Positions 11,012 to 21,607 of a stretch of DNA of 64,000 nucleotides are shown one piece after another; within the stretch, counting starts at the first letter, position 1; every line of letters begins with the position of its first letter. The translations under genes and the position numbers were made by a program. The notes beneath the pieces are model-generated. The model saw only the letters and a program-made list of their open reading frames with translations, searched no databases and was not told the DNA's origin. This DNA comes from Symsagittifera roscoffensis. Taxonomy: Eukaryota > Xenacoelomorpha > Acoela > Convolutidae. The stretch is taken from positions 30,382,318 through 30,446,317 of the forward strand of contig NC_087068.1 in assembly GCF_963678635.1 (NCBI RefSeq). The letters are read 5' to 3'.

Positions 11012-12645
11012 ATTTTTAGTCTTCATCCCACGATCACCTACAAATTCCACAAAAGAAAAATAAAAAAAAGAAAACTTCTTCAAATTCTTCAAAACTCTAA
11101 TAATATTTTGCACTAGATAAATTCAATAAAAATCATACCAATGTAGTAAATTAATTTATAAATTATTTCCCTAAAAGCAGTAATTCTAATAATGATGAAA
11201 ATTTGTAACTTAATTTTTCCCAAAAAAAAAAATTAGCAGTAAAATTGAAATTCTATGTAGTAAATTGATAAAACGAAAATGCAGTACTAACCTTTTGATA
11301 TTTTCATTCACTCGCACAAGAATTCTATCCAAACTCGCACAGCTCGCCCACGAAGAATTGTTTAAATAATGAATTTCAGTTTTAAGTTTTCACACTCAAC
11401 AACTCTAACACATGATAACAAGTTTCAAACTTTCCTTTAACCCGGTTGGAAAGGAATTATATACTAAACAAAACTAACCAACGCAGCTTACTAAACACCA
11501 CAACACATAGAATAATAGCATGACTAAGAAAAGGAAACCAACGGTACCCAAACCGGATTAACCCAGTTTAAAACTGGATAATTTATTCTTTTAAAGACTA
11601 TTATAAAGTCTAATAAAGAAATAATAAAACACAAAAAAGTCGAAAGACAAACCCATACCAAAAACAATTTGATTTTTGAAAAAAAGGACACAACCAACGA
11701 AACATAAGAAAAACCACAATAAACCCAACATAAAACGTTATCACATAACATGACCTCTCACAAAAACCGCACGAAATCATACTCCCACTCCTGGCCTAAC
11801 CCACCAGAGAGGACGTCCTGAGCATGCTCTATAGCCGGCCTAACCCACCGCGCTACATCCACGCTTTGTGACCACACTTCTATTTTTAATAAGAGGTATT
11901 CAAGGGTGAGTAACTCTTCAAAATAACCGAACTAAAACAAAAAGCTTTTGTGAAAACAACTAACCAAAATCATAATTAAAACACCGAACTAATTAAAATT
12001 TTATAAAATGTAAATTATACCTTGCAGTATATAGATCAGCATACAACACCAAAGACGAACATCCAAAAGACAAAAGGACCCCACTACACTCGAAAAAGAA
12101 TGGCCAACCACAATCAATATGCCGTCCACAATCACAACTCAAAGGATTTAGAGTACGACTTGACTTCGCAGAAAAGGACTTCATTGAACTAGACCAATGA
12201 CCACCTCGATGTTCAAGTATACGTACAGATCCGAGTAACCAGGCATCCCCTCCACGCACAATCTCCACGCCCTTCCCAGACTAGGTTGAAGACAAAAGAA
12301 GTTCTCTACATGAAACAGAAAAACCTGTCATAGCAAACCATTCTGAAATCAAATTTGATTTTGTTGAGAAAACCCAGTCGTTGTCATAAGAAGACACAAC
12401 GATTGATCCTGGAACTTCTCTAACAGGAGAACCCAGAAGAAATATGATGTTCGCCAAATACCAACGTCCATCATCCATCCTTTGAATTGCAGAAAAACTA
12501 TTCTAAAAAACTCTGTAAAACCCGGATGGGTGGAACCTGATCTAAACTACATTTTATGATTGGATAAATTAGATATTTTACCACTGTAAAGTATTTAATA
12601 TTAACCAATCATGATCCATCTAACTAACAACTCACTTATTTGTAA

Positions 12646-12673
12646 GTGCTGAAATTACTTGTAATTTCAGCAC
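12646..12673. other. Perfect 13-bp inverted repeat (hairpin)
   Basis: GTGCTGAAATTAC and GTAATTTCAGCAC face each other across only two bases (TT). It lies between the promoter-like box and the AATAAA of the presumed LTR, so it could form a hairpin at the 5' end of element RNA. Confidence 0.7.
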
Positions 12674-12912
12674 CAGAGAGATTTGAATTTAACTTAGAAA
12701 TTAGTTGCCTCTCCAAGAGAACTTCAGCAGCCGCAATAAACCAGTATACCCTAGATCTATTGAGCCTAGCAGAGACTAGTTAAACAACCTGAGACTAGAA
12801 TAGTATAATGTAAGATTAGGATCGGTATTAGACTAAGAAGTTGCACGAATCTATCCGGCCGGAAATAAGATAGCGTGACGAGCAGACGGTGTACCCTATC
12901 CGAAATTACTCT

Positions 12913-12941
12913 ATGAGTTAAGACCATCGGTTATAACTCAT
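12913..12941. other. 8-bp inverted repeat with 13-base loop
   Basis: ATGAGTTA at 12,913-12,920 and TAACTCAT at 12,934-12,941 can pair, with ACC and GGT inside extending the stem. Just downstream is the palindrome TCTCCGGAGA near 12,950. This adds to the structured appearance of the presumed U5 region. Confidence 0.55.
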
Positions 12942-13107
12942 TTAGGTCTATCTCCGGAGAGAAAAAAAGAGCGCTGAGTGCATACAAAAAGTTTTGCTGT
13001 ATTCTGATAATAAGGCAGCCAAGTATCCAGTTATGACCTCGCCTGGTTTTAATTTTTTGTTCCGACCGTTGAAACCATCTTCTTGTTTTAGTTTTCTTAA
13101 ATTTAGT

Positions 13108-13450
13108 TTTCCACGCAAAATCAGGTACTACAAATAATCAACGGAATGGGACAAGTGATATATTATATGAGCCCTTCCAGTCGTGAGTTTTCGTCTGATT
13201 TCCAGCTAGTAAAGCAAGCGAGTAGATCTTATCAATGAAAAGTATTTTTAAGTTGTAAAAAACTTAGCGCTTTCTTGGAAATCAAAAATTTTTAAAACAT
13301 TAAAAAACTATTCTGCAAAAATATGAAAAAATTTTTCAGATGCATTTTTGTTTATTCTGTTTTCGAGGTCAACTATTGTCAGTTAGTTTTAATTTTTTAT
13401 GGATCTGGCCGGGACATTCTGTGCTACTTACACAGCAACTAGCTATTTAT
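13108..13450 (+). repeat. Dispersed repeat family D, copy 1
   Basis: The head (TTTTCCACGCAAAATCAGGTA, then a GGAATGGGACAAGTGATATA motif near 13,141) recurs in forward orientation at about 27,060 and 30,965. It recurs inverted at about 26,735-26,800 and 33,000-33,050. The tail (GGGACATTCTGTGCTACTTAC, near 13,413) recurs near 27,507 and in altered form elsewhere. No coding frame was seen. Similarity was judged by eye and the copies are well diverged. Confidence 0.5.
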
Positions 13451-15801
13451 ATCGCGCTATGTCTCTACCTTCAAGTCATTTTTTATCATAAATGTTGAAA
13501 ATCTATAAATTTTTTTAAAAAGCGTTAAATAAGTACTGATGCTATATTTGACTCTAGACGAAGCAGGAAACTCCTGAATGAATTTTTAAAAATCAGATCT
13601 CATTTTCTGCTTTTCTTTTTTCTTAAGAACTTCAGATCTAAGATATAAGGATTGTCTAATTAAAATTTTGAAAAAAAAAATGTGAAAAAAATCATGAAGA
13701 AAAACATATAATCTTCCTTAATATAGATTAAAATGATTTTTAATAGCTTGTGAAATATACCGGAAGCTATTTATTATAGTGAACAGGAGCTGATTTACGG
13801 AGGGGGGGCGGTGGGGTTTTCAAAATTTTTTGAAAACCCGCCCCTGGTTTTCGAAAAACTACTGAGAAAACACCATAATTTGGCACCAATTCACAGATAT
13901 TGCTAATTAAATATTTTTCAATGTTAAATTCTAAATTCTGTTTCTTCGTATAATTTAAACCTCTATTCTGAAGATATTGAAGCGTGTTGCTCGAACGCTT
14001 TCGGACAACATAAGAACAACAATTTAAAATAACAGAAATTAAGGAATTTTTTCTGCTGATGTGAGGTTCAAGGAATACATAACGCTCTACTCCTGATTTC
14101 TATCTTCGATTTTTGTCTTATTTCCAGTAAACACGCTAATAGCTTTTAAAAAATACATCACGTGGCTTATTCCTCCTCTAGGCATGGCCCTTGGATAGTC
14201 CAGCGGCAATTAGATAGTCCATATATTAAATAGCCAGTCGTTATGGACGTGAGAGTTCAAATCGAGAGGTGCGAATTTCGTGTTTACATGACAAACTCGG
14301 GCTTCTCATTGAGCTGTGATCGGTCACGCTTTAATTTCAAGGAAAACCTCCGCTGAACTCTTGGGAAGTGCGTGAATATTGTTTGCAGCGAAATGAAAAC
14401 ATTATACAAACAGCTTTTGTAAGTGTTCGCACCGTTACACATGAAAGAAAATATCATTAGTGATGGTTTGATAGATCATCAAACGAGAGATCATAACTAG
14501 AGGAGTTTATCAAGAAATGATTTAGGAACATCAAAATCGTTCAAAATGTTGTCACTTTCACTCGACAAGTACTTAGTTTATAAACAGGTTTCGTTAGTAC
14601 ATGCATTTCAAAGTTGTTTACCAGGAACCACTCTGATCTTCAATACGAGCCCGTTTCTACTCTCAGAGATCTCTGACGTTTCGGAGTCGCTCGTAAAAAC
14701 CAAGTTTAAACATATATCTTTCTCTGTATATTTTTTGAAGTCTGATTATTAATTAGATGATTTTATGTTCGCGGATATATGTGCGAAAGCTTCTGAGAGA
14801 TCTCAATGAGGTATAATTGATATAACACAAGTCATTGAGAGCATAGTATTCTTAAGCGAGACATGAGTTAGTATAGAAACAAAAGAACTGTCTGCTTAGA
14901 TTACCTGTAGCTGATTGGCTTTAAGTGGCTACTGGCTCCGTTTTTATTGGACACTCAAACATTCAAATTATCTTGTTACAATCGTTCAGGATTGGCTGAG
15001 AGCCCCAGGCTGCTTGCAGTCTTGATAAGTCTCTCTACTTGTTTGGCAGAAGTCTAATTACCACACTGCTTATTTGAGAGGGCTTCTTGTAAAGTTGTTC
15101 AAGAAGAGATTCCTGTCTTCTCCAACCTGATTCTTATTCCATTGGCTCCAAATGTCTGGTTTCGAGTATAACTTGGACTAAACTCGATGATTGATAATGA
15201 ATGAGTAAAATGAGAGCTTGTTTAAAAAAGCAAATGAAACTAAATAAGACTGTTCATTCAGTAACATCTCTGGCTGAGCAGTTGTTGAGTTGGTCAAAAC
15301 AAAAGAAGCTTAGCCGACGGCTACTCTCAACCACACTTAAGAAGGTACTACTTGTTAGCCAATAGATAACTATCATAATTTATCGAATAATTTCAAAGTA
15401 TTTGATTGGTTCGCAGCACCATAAAGTGGTTCTGCTGCTAGCAGCTGATTTCTTTATAGTTTAATCTTTTCAATAAAGTGCTTCTTGCGCCGACGAAGCT
15501 TGGCTGCGCAACTACAAAACATAATCACATCATAGATAATCAGCCGCGGGCCGTTTCGTTGTTCTTACCTGTCCAAACTATAAATCTTCGTTCTTTTCAT
15601 CAATCTAAAATTTATTCCACTTGGACTCGAAAACAACTATCGTCGAGATATCAAATTGTCATAAAATTATCATTGATTCATTATCGCTACAAGCTGTAAA
15701 AGCCTCTCAACTTTTGTGCTAAATCAAAAAGACTAATTAAAACTTCACTTGAAAACAACTCTTTTCTCAAACCAACTACATAATATTGCTCTCCAATTAC
15801 G
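13451..15801 (+). other. 5' flank of the homeobox gene, non-coding
   Basis: No supported gene. It holds a tRNA-like sequence (14,192-14,266), many A/T runs and a G-run near 13,800. As the upstream flank of a developmental transcription factor it probably contains its promoter and enhancers, but I cannot point to a defined site. Confidence 0.4.
14192..14266 (+). repeat. tRNA-like sequence, possible SINE head
   Basis: GGATAGTCCAGCGGCAATTA resembles an internal A box, and GAGAGTTCAAATCGAG about 60 bases later resembles a B box. The cloverleaf is not complete, so it is more likely a tRNA-derived SINE head or a relic than a gene. Confidence 0.3.
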
Positions 15802-16030
15802 ATGATACAAGCAAAAAACGCGGTCAGCTCTGAAGTTCCAGCTCGACAGGCAACCCCCCAGAAACCAAAATCGTCCCCCTTTCTCATGGACAACATTCTT
15901 TCCGGGAAAGGGAGCAAAATGGTTTCCGGAAAAAACGCTAGCGGATGCGAAGTGAATTTTGCGGGGGAAAGTTTTCACACCTTGCCAGTCTGTTCTGCGA
16001 TGGACAGAAGTAGACCGATGATTCTCAATG
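15802..16030 (+). CDS. Homeobox gene exon 1
   Basis: Codons 1-76 plus one base, ending AATG before GTAAGAAAGC. It encodes the FLMDNILSG motif. The ATG at 15,802 is the first in this frame; a further untranslated exon cannot be excluded. Confidence 0.8.
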
Positions 16031-18049
16031 GTAAGAAAGCTTCAGATAGTCAGATCTTCAGAAGAACTTTTCGAAAAACATGGCTAAGTTCGAACAGAAA
16101 AATGATTTCCCAAAATTCATAAAACCAATATCAATAGTTTTTAAAAGAATTCTTTGATTTTCATGATTTTTTTCAATTAATGATAGAAGAACTTGATAAT
16201 TTACTCAATAGTAAAAACTGTTTAAAATTAGTTTGCTTGAACTTCATTTTTCAACAAAGTTGAAACATTTTTCTTTCTCAGAATCCCAAGAGACTTTGCG
16301 ACGAGCATCCAACGAACTATCTCCTCCGATGACATCGCCGATCTCTTGCTCAAACAATAACACTGCAGTCCGCATGACGCCTATCTCAACGCCAACTAGC
16401 GGGACACCTCCTGCTTCCCTAAGCGCCGAAAAGTACAAAAGCATCTCTCCAACTCCATTCAACTCCAAAAAACAAATTTCGTATTCCCCGACTTCCAGTG
16501 ACGTAATAGATGACGTCACCCATGATATAATAGATGACGACAATGACACTGAAGACGAAGACGATTCCTCGGATCTGAGCCGGAAGAAAAACCGGACTGC
16601 GTTCACGCCGCACCAGATATACGAGCTGGAGAAGAGGTTCAGATCGCAGAAGTATTTGTCGGCAAGTGAGAGAGGAGAGTTCGCTTTGTCGCTCAAACTC
16701 ACAGACACCCAGGTACAGATTTAAAAGTCCTATATACTTAGGGTACCGCGACAACTCGCCAGAAAATACAACTCGCAAAAATTTAAGAAAAGCGACAACT
16801 CGCAAACTTTCATGATTAATTTATAACTTAAGAATTTCAGTTTAAGGTCGTTGGTGGGCGCTAGGCGCGCGTCAACAAATGTTGTATAAAGCCTTACCCT
16901 GTGTTGGCAAGCTCGCAACACGTTCGCGTGACTGCGGATGAAAGCATATTGCGAGTTCTCTTTTAATGCGAGTTACTTTTTATTGCGAGTTGTAGCATTA
17001 CGTATCTTTATATTGTTTCAAAGCCATTACTTACCTACAAAACTTTTTCATTCAAGTCAAGTCTTAAAAAAAATAATTTTTAATAAGGTTTTAATGTTTT
17101 TCAATCAAAAGCGCTCAAAAAGTTCAAGACTACTTACAGAAAGTTGAACAAGTTTCAACATTTGTATATACAGGAATGAGCCAAAAGTTTTTCTCGTTTT
17201 CAGATAAAGTACAAGTAGAACAAGTAAAAAAGCATACCTGCTCGTTCAAAATATCTATGTTTTTTTGCTTCCAAGTTTTTTTGTGCTGAACTTTTGTGAT
17301 GGATACAGTTTTTACTTTAGATCAAAACCTGGTTCCAAAACCGAAGAATGAAACACAAACGACAACAGATAGACGCTGAAAATTTGCAACTAGCAGCCTT
17401 GTATGGGCCTCTGATTCAACAGCAAGCAGCCGCCGCTTCATTCCTCCGGAACTCCGGGGCACTTTTCCCCGGACCCGGAAACGGTCTGGAACACCACCCT
17501 TTCATGTCACTTCCCGGGTCACCGGCGGCGTCTTTGTTCTACAACAATCCAGGTCAATTCGGACTGAGTCCGAACGAAAATCACCCCTCTGTTGGGCTAC
17601 CGTTGTCGACTGTCTTCGCCAATGGATCACCCGCTCACGTTCCTTTGCCGACGCCTGTGTCCCGAAACTTCCCTGGGCTCCCCGGGACGACACCCAACAT
17701 GACTCATCCACTCATTCCAAACATAAACTCAATCCCACATGAGTTTTTAAAACTGACCTCAAGTTTAGTTGGAAATAACCTGAACTTTCATAACCAGTTT
17801 GCGACAAAACCTCCGCATCAGATGCCGGTGTTTTCGTCAGCTGCCCAAATCATGTCACCGATAAGGAGCTGCAGCGACTCGACACCGATTTTGAACCTTC
17901 CAAAAATGGAACCAAATTTCGCAAGTTCAGATTCTCAGAAGTTGATTGTAACTAATGCTACCATGGAAAATCAGCAAACGGTCAAGTCACATCCAATTTT
18001 GACAGAAAAACTTCAAAAGCTGATCCAATGCGTCGTTCACAACGAATAA
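15802..18049 (+). CDS. NKL-type homeobox transcription factor (Bsx/Bari-like), 3 exons, 462 aa
   Basis: The coding exons are 15,802-16,030, 16,282-16,712 and 17,321-18,049; phases 1 and 0 close to 463 codons with the stop. Near the N-terminus, SPFLMDNILSGK resembles the engrailed-homology-like repressor motif of NK-type proteins. A Ser/Thr/Pro-rich stretch and an acidic stretch (DDDNDTEDEDD) follow. The homeodomain is residues 177-236 with R5, L16, F20, W48, F49, Q50, N51 and R53 in place. Its third helix reads KTWFQNRRMKHK, which is closest to Bsx/Bari among families I know, while ERGEF in helix 2 recalls Msx. The intron between homeodomain positions 44 and 45 is common in this subclass. The protein would bind TAAT-type DNA sites in the nucleus. 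Position 45 is I where V is usual. The C-terminal 225 residues are P/S/N-rich with no known domain. Identity beyond NKL is tentative. Confidence 0.9.
16282..16712 (+). CDS. Homeobox gene exon 2
   Basis: The acceptor is TTTCTTTCTCAG; the donor is CAG before GTACAG. It encodes the Ser/Thr/Pro-rich region, the acidic run and homeodomain residues 1-44, ending KLTDTQ. Confidence 0.92.
17321..18049 (+). CDS. Homeobox gene exon 3
   Basis: The acceptor is TTTTTACTTTAG. The exon opens in phase 0 with the recognition helix (IKTWFQNRRMKHKRQ), continues in an open frame for 243 codons and ends in TAA at 18,047. The start lies 27 bases before the first internal ATG of the frame, as the homeodomain requires. 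Confidence 0.92.
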   Translation: MKTWFQNRRMKHKRQQIDAENLQLAALYGPLIQQQAAAASFLRNSGALFPGPGNGLEHHPFMSLPGSPAASLFYNNPGQFGLSPNENHPSVGLPLSTVFANGSPAHVPLPTPVSRNFPGLPGTTPNMTHPLIPNINSIPHEFLKLTSSLVGNNLNFHNQFATKPPHQMPVFSSAAQIMSPIRSCSDSTPILNLPKMEPNFASSDSQKLIVTNATMENQQTVKSHPILTEKLQKLIQCVVHNE

Positions 18050-18050
18050 A
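18045..18050 (+). promoter_or_regulatory. Polyadenylation signal overlapping the homeobox stop codon
   Basis: AATAAA spans the TAA stop. Another AATAAA lies near 18,690, so which is used is unknown. If the first is used, the 3' untranslated region is extremely short. Confidence 0.4.
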
Positions 18051-18747
18051 ACTTGAGCAAATTTTTTTGTCTAAAATTATTCAAAATCATTTTTTTTCTT
18101 TCAAATTCTCATAGTATGATTATCTGAATTATCATGAAAATTTTAAAAAAAGTTTTGTATCAAATCTAATATTTGCATTAAATTTGTTAGAACAAAGTTT
18201 TTTGCATTTTGCTCGCTTTCGCTTTTCATTCATCACTATTGAATTTTTTTTAAAAATGTTAAATTATGTCAAGAAGATATATGTAATAGATTTAAATTTA
18301 CATTAGCATTAGTAGTAATTCGAGTTCTTTCCAAACTTTCAATTAAACTTGTCGGCTTCATTGCAATTGATGAGATTGATTAACAATCACTTAGCTTTTA
18401 AGTTTTATGTTGGTTTAATTTGACTAATAATTCAAGTCGCTCTGGTCAATTGTTTTTAAAAGTTGCTCGTTTTAACACAGAGAATGTAGTCTCTTTTTTG
18501 TTGAGCTTCACGGCAGTTTAAGTGTCTATTAGTTGAGCATGAATTTAAGTGCCACTGAGGCAGGCGAGATCTTATGTACTGACGTGCGTATTGAATATTC
18601 GAATCCATTTTTTTGTAACACAGCCTCAATTTTAGTTTGAAACATAAAGCGATAATGGGTCACAACTTTTTTTTTTTTCAGACTTTCAAATAAAGTGAAG
18701 AATATATGCTTAGTTGGGGTAGTTTTTTTTATCAAAACTTATTCTAC
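18051..18747 (+). other. 3' flank of homeobox gene
   Basis: AT-rich with no supported gene. It contains an AATAAA near 18,690 and long T-runs. Confidence 0.5.
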
Positions 18748-18810
18748 AATGGGTATCGAACCTGGAATTTATGTGTTTTCAAGCGGGCGCGATGCTCACT
18801 ATCCTAAATA
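18748..18810 (-). repeat. tRNA-like sequence, possible SINE head
   Basis: On the minus strand a GGATAGTGAGCATCGC stretch (A-box-like) is followed by CCAGGTTCGATACCC (good B box). It looks like a tRNA-derived relic; the acceptor stem is not complementary, so a functional tRNA is unlikely. Confidence 0.4.
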
Positions 18811-19105
18811 CGGGGATCGAAAACTGAGTAAACAGGTAATTGGGTCGTCTAAGAACCAAAAATAGGGAATCCAAAACTATTTATCCTTTTTTTTTAAAAA
18901 AAAGTTCAACTGAAACTACTGTAAAATTGAAGCAGAAGCTAATGCGATGCAAATTTTGAGCACAGAAATAGTTATCAACCCCACCCTGACCTGTAATAGC
19001 TTGAACCAAACAGTAACCGCATAGGTTTTATGATTAATAGTTGTGATTATTGTTACATCTTGATTCTTGATTCTTGCTAGTTAAGTTTCTGGCTACATCG
19101 ACTTA

Positions 19106-19604
19106 TTGTTCCGACTTTAGAAGAAAACGGAATATTTATGCTCGGTCTGTTTTTTATTCAGTCAATTTTCGCCGATCGAAATAATAGTTTTCAACAAAAA
19201 TTTTTATACTTTTTGAAGATATCGATTTCCTGAGTTCAAATTCAAAAAGATATTTTACCTCCAATAACTTTTTCCAAAGTTTTGGGGGTTTAAAAATTGC
19301 CAAATTCGCCATGTTCTGGACTACATTATGCGCGCTTTGAAGCATTAATTCAAAATACTGAGAGCATAACGCGAATTATTTATGCGTAGCGAATTATCCC
19401 GCACAACAAAATCGTTCCAAATTGAATTGATGCTAGCTAATCGGTCGCATTAGTTTCGTAAAACTCAATTTTTTACACTTGCGCTTTCTTTTTGTCCAAA
19501 ATTTATAGGTTTTCAATATTTTCGTTTCCCAAAAAACTATTCGATATGAATTAAGGGACAGTCAGAACATTCACGGCTTTGCCCTGATATACGAGCAGCC
19601 TTGC
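19106..19604 (+). repeat. MITE-like family, copy A (diverged)
   Basis: Starts with TTGTTCCGACTTTAGAAG and ends near GGCTTTGCCCTGATATACGA. The same start and end recur in copies B and C with the interior in the same order. No ORF was seen. Copy A is clearly older than B and C. Confidence 0.65.
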
Positions 19605-19742
19605 TGCATCTCAGTTCTCACACAAAAATTAGATTTTGTCGTGTCAGCTTTCCAGTTTTTTGATCTAGCAGTTTAATGTCGTCTGAGTTTCTGTGTACCA
19701 ATTTTTTGCATACTCAATTTCGCAGCCTCTCTGAATGAGTTT

Positions 19743-20436
19743 TTGTTCCGACTTTCGATACGAAAGTAACGGAATATTTGTGCTCGGGGTGGGTTTTTTT
19801 TCTTCAGACAAGTTTCGACTTTTTAACTAACTATTTTTGACGGAATTTTTTTTAATATCATTCAAAAGGTATTGTTGTCCTGAGCTTAAATTTGAAAAGA
19901 TATTTCACCTGTGATCATTTTTCGTGAAGTTATGAGGGTTTAAAGATTGCCATTTTGACCAATTTGGGACAATTAACGCGCGATATAATTCGCGCTATTA
20001 ACGCGTGAGCGGAAATTTAATCCGTCTTATAAATTGTTCCAAATTAGTTGAACGAAGTTTATTGCCATAATTGATTTGTTACAAGGAACGAAATCTATCT
20101 TTTTGTACTTAATATGGCGTGTGGGGGGATGATTTTCTCAAAAAATTTCAACTTTTAGAAAAAAAAATTTTCATTTCATTTTCTTTCTTTTATTTTTTTA
20201 TGTTATTACTGCTGCTCCATAAACCTTAAAAGCCAGTCGGAACAAAATCTCTCTTTTTGTGCTTTATTTGGCGTGTGGGGGGAAGATTTTCATAAAAAAT
20301 TTCAAATTATAGAAAAAAAAAACATTTTCGTTTTATTTTATTTCATTTAATTTTTTTAATGTTATTACTGCTGCTCCATAAACCTTAAAGGCAGTCGGAA
20401 CATTAAGGGCTTCGCCCTGATACGAGCAGTCTTGTA
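19743..20436 (+). repeat. MITE-like family, copy B, with internal tandem duplication
   Basis: The left end is TTGTTCCGACTTTCGATACG, where ACTTTCG-ATA-CGAAAGT forms a subterminal hairpin flanked by TTCCG and CGGAA. The right end is GGGCTTCGCCC (another short hairpin) followed by TGATACGAGCAGTCTTGT. A unit of about 150 bases carrying GGCGTGTGGGGGGA and TTACTGCTGCTCCATAAACC occurs twice in tandem (about 20,090-20,237 and 20,238-20,399), while copy C has one. Hairpin ends without a coding frame suggest a non-autonomous DNA element. Confidence 0.75.
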
Positions 20437-21073
20437 ATTGTTTGAAAACTTTTTCCATGCTAAAAGCGTAATACGTACTATTTTCCGCCTAAAATTGGTT
20501 CCAACATGAAATCAGGAAAGCTAATTGCTCCTATGATTTTATTGTACGGCTCAAACTTTAACCAGTCTAGTTTGGTTGACAGTCCAAAACATAGTTTATG
20601 GAAAACAAATATCAAAAACTTAGGAGACCAAATAAAGGGCAGTCCAGAAATTTTTGTCTGATAAATGAGCAGTTTTGATGGAGATTTTTGATCAAAAATT
20701 TTGTGCAGAATCAGCTGAACCCGAAAATGAAAAATTACGTAACTAATTGATATAAATTTTTGGTTTCGTAGCAATTCAACGTGTTCATTATTAATAATTG
20801 CGTGATGTGCAACAAAAATAACGAATACAAACATGCAGTTCACAATAGTTAGTTTTTTGTCGTGCAAAATGTCATAACATTACGAGAGCGGAACTTAGAT
20901 TTTCAAACTTGAAATTCAAATGTAAGGCGAGCGGAAAAGAGCTAACATATGATATTTTTACCAGGTTTTTGAGGTGTAGATGAAATGGCATGCAAAAAGG
21001 TGCCTAGGTCTTATTTTAGTTCCATTCGTTCAGAGCAAGGGACGGCAAGGGATATTTTCAGCGATAAATAGTA
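20437..21073 (+). other. Spacer between inverted MITE-like copies B and C
   Basis: It holds a minus-strand open frame of 129 codons (20,478-20,867) with no recognised motif and an AT-driven composition. I do not support it as a gene. Nothing else was seen. Confidence 0.4.
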
Positions 21074-21607
21074 ACAAGACTGCTCGTATCAGGGCGAAGC
21101 CCTGAATATTCCGACTGGCTTTTAAGGTTTATGGAGCAGCAGTAATAACATAAAAAATTAAAAGAAAGAAAATGAAATGAAAATTTTTTTTTCTAAAAGT
21201 TGAAATTTTTTGAGAAAATCATCCCCCCACACGCCATATAAAGTACAAAAAGATAGATTTCGTTCCTTGTAACAAATCAATTATGCCACATAAGCTTCGT
21301 TCAACCAATTTGGAATGATTTATAAGACGGATTAAATCTCCGCTTACGCGTTAATAGCGCGAATTATATCGCGCGTTAATTGTCAGAAATTGGCCAAAAT
21401 GTCAATCTTTAAACCCCCATAACTTTACGAAAAATAATCACAGGTAAAATATTTTTTCAAATTTGAGCTCAGGGCAACAATACCTTTTGAATGATATAAA
21501 ATTCCGTCAAAAATGGCTAGTTAAAAAGTCGAAATTTGTCTGAAGAAAAAAAAAACCCACCCCGAGCACAAATATTCCGTTACTTTCGTATCGAAAGTCG
21601 GAACAAC
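21074..21607 (-). repeat. MITE-like family, copy C (inverted relative to B)
   Basis: Reverse complement of copy B with one internal 150-base unit in place of two. It is very similar at both ends, including the ACTTTCGTATCGAAAGT-type hairpin near 21,580. With B it forms a large inverted repeat around a spacer of about 640 bases. Confidence 0.75.

Larger units (their letters stand above)
1..12990 (+). mobile_element. Ty3/gypsy-type LTR retroelement with env-like and extra ORFs, 5' part outside window
   Basis: A single element reads left to right: protease end, reverse transcriptase, RNase H, integrase, then four further ORFs including an envelope-like one. The RT-RNase H-integrase order and the motifs YLDD, TDNGTEF and CIVC are typical of Ty3/gypsy Pol. 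Gag and the 5' LTR would lie before base 1. The right boundary is not proven, because with only one end in the window the LTR cannot be found by self-comparison. The region after 10,935 is non-coding and has promoter-like and polyadenylation-like signals up to about 12,990. The element is decayed: pol has at least seven frame breaks. Env-bearing gypsy-like elements are known in several animal groups, including tunicates; assignment to a named family is not possible from the sequence alone. Confidence 0.85.
11012..12990 (+). other. 3' non-coding region and presumed LTR of the retroelement
   Basis: No coding frame is supported. A purine-rich run at 11,053-11,077 could be a polypurine tract. Around 12,588-12,615 there is a TATTTAATA box and an ACCAATCA motif, followed at 12,736-12,741 by AATAAA and then a G/C-richer structured stretch to about 12,990. 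This order (promoter, polyadenylation signal, U5-like stretch) fits an LTR. The 5' LTR is outside the window, so neither border can be fixed. Confidence 0.35.

Noticed and set aside
11800-11880. tRNA-like A box on the minus strand (GCGCGGTGGGTTAGG)
   Set aside because: No B box at a suitable distance; two GGCCTAACCCACC direct repeats explain the resemblance.
11993-12478. Two minus-strand frames of 91 and 65 codons
   Set aside because: Inside the presumed LTR region, no motif, and opposite to the element direction.
15478-15699. 73-codon frame just upstream of the homeobox gene as an extra exon
   Set aside because: No donor in a phase that joins to exon 1 was seen, and no homeobox-related motif is present.
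20478-20867. 129-codon minus-strand frame between MITE copies
   Set aside because: No recognisable motif, AT-driven composition, and no splice or signal context; likely chance.
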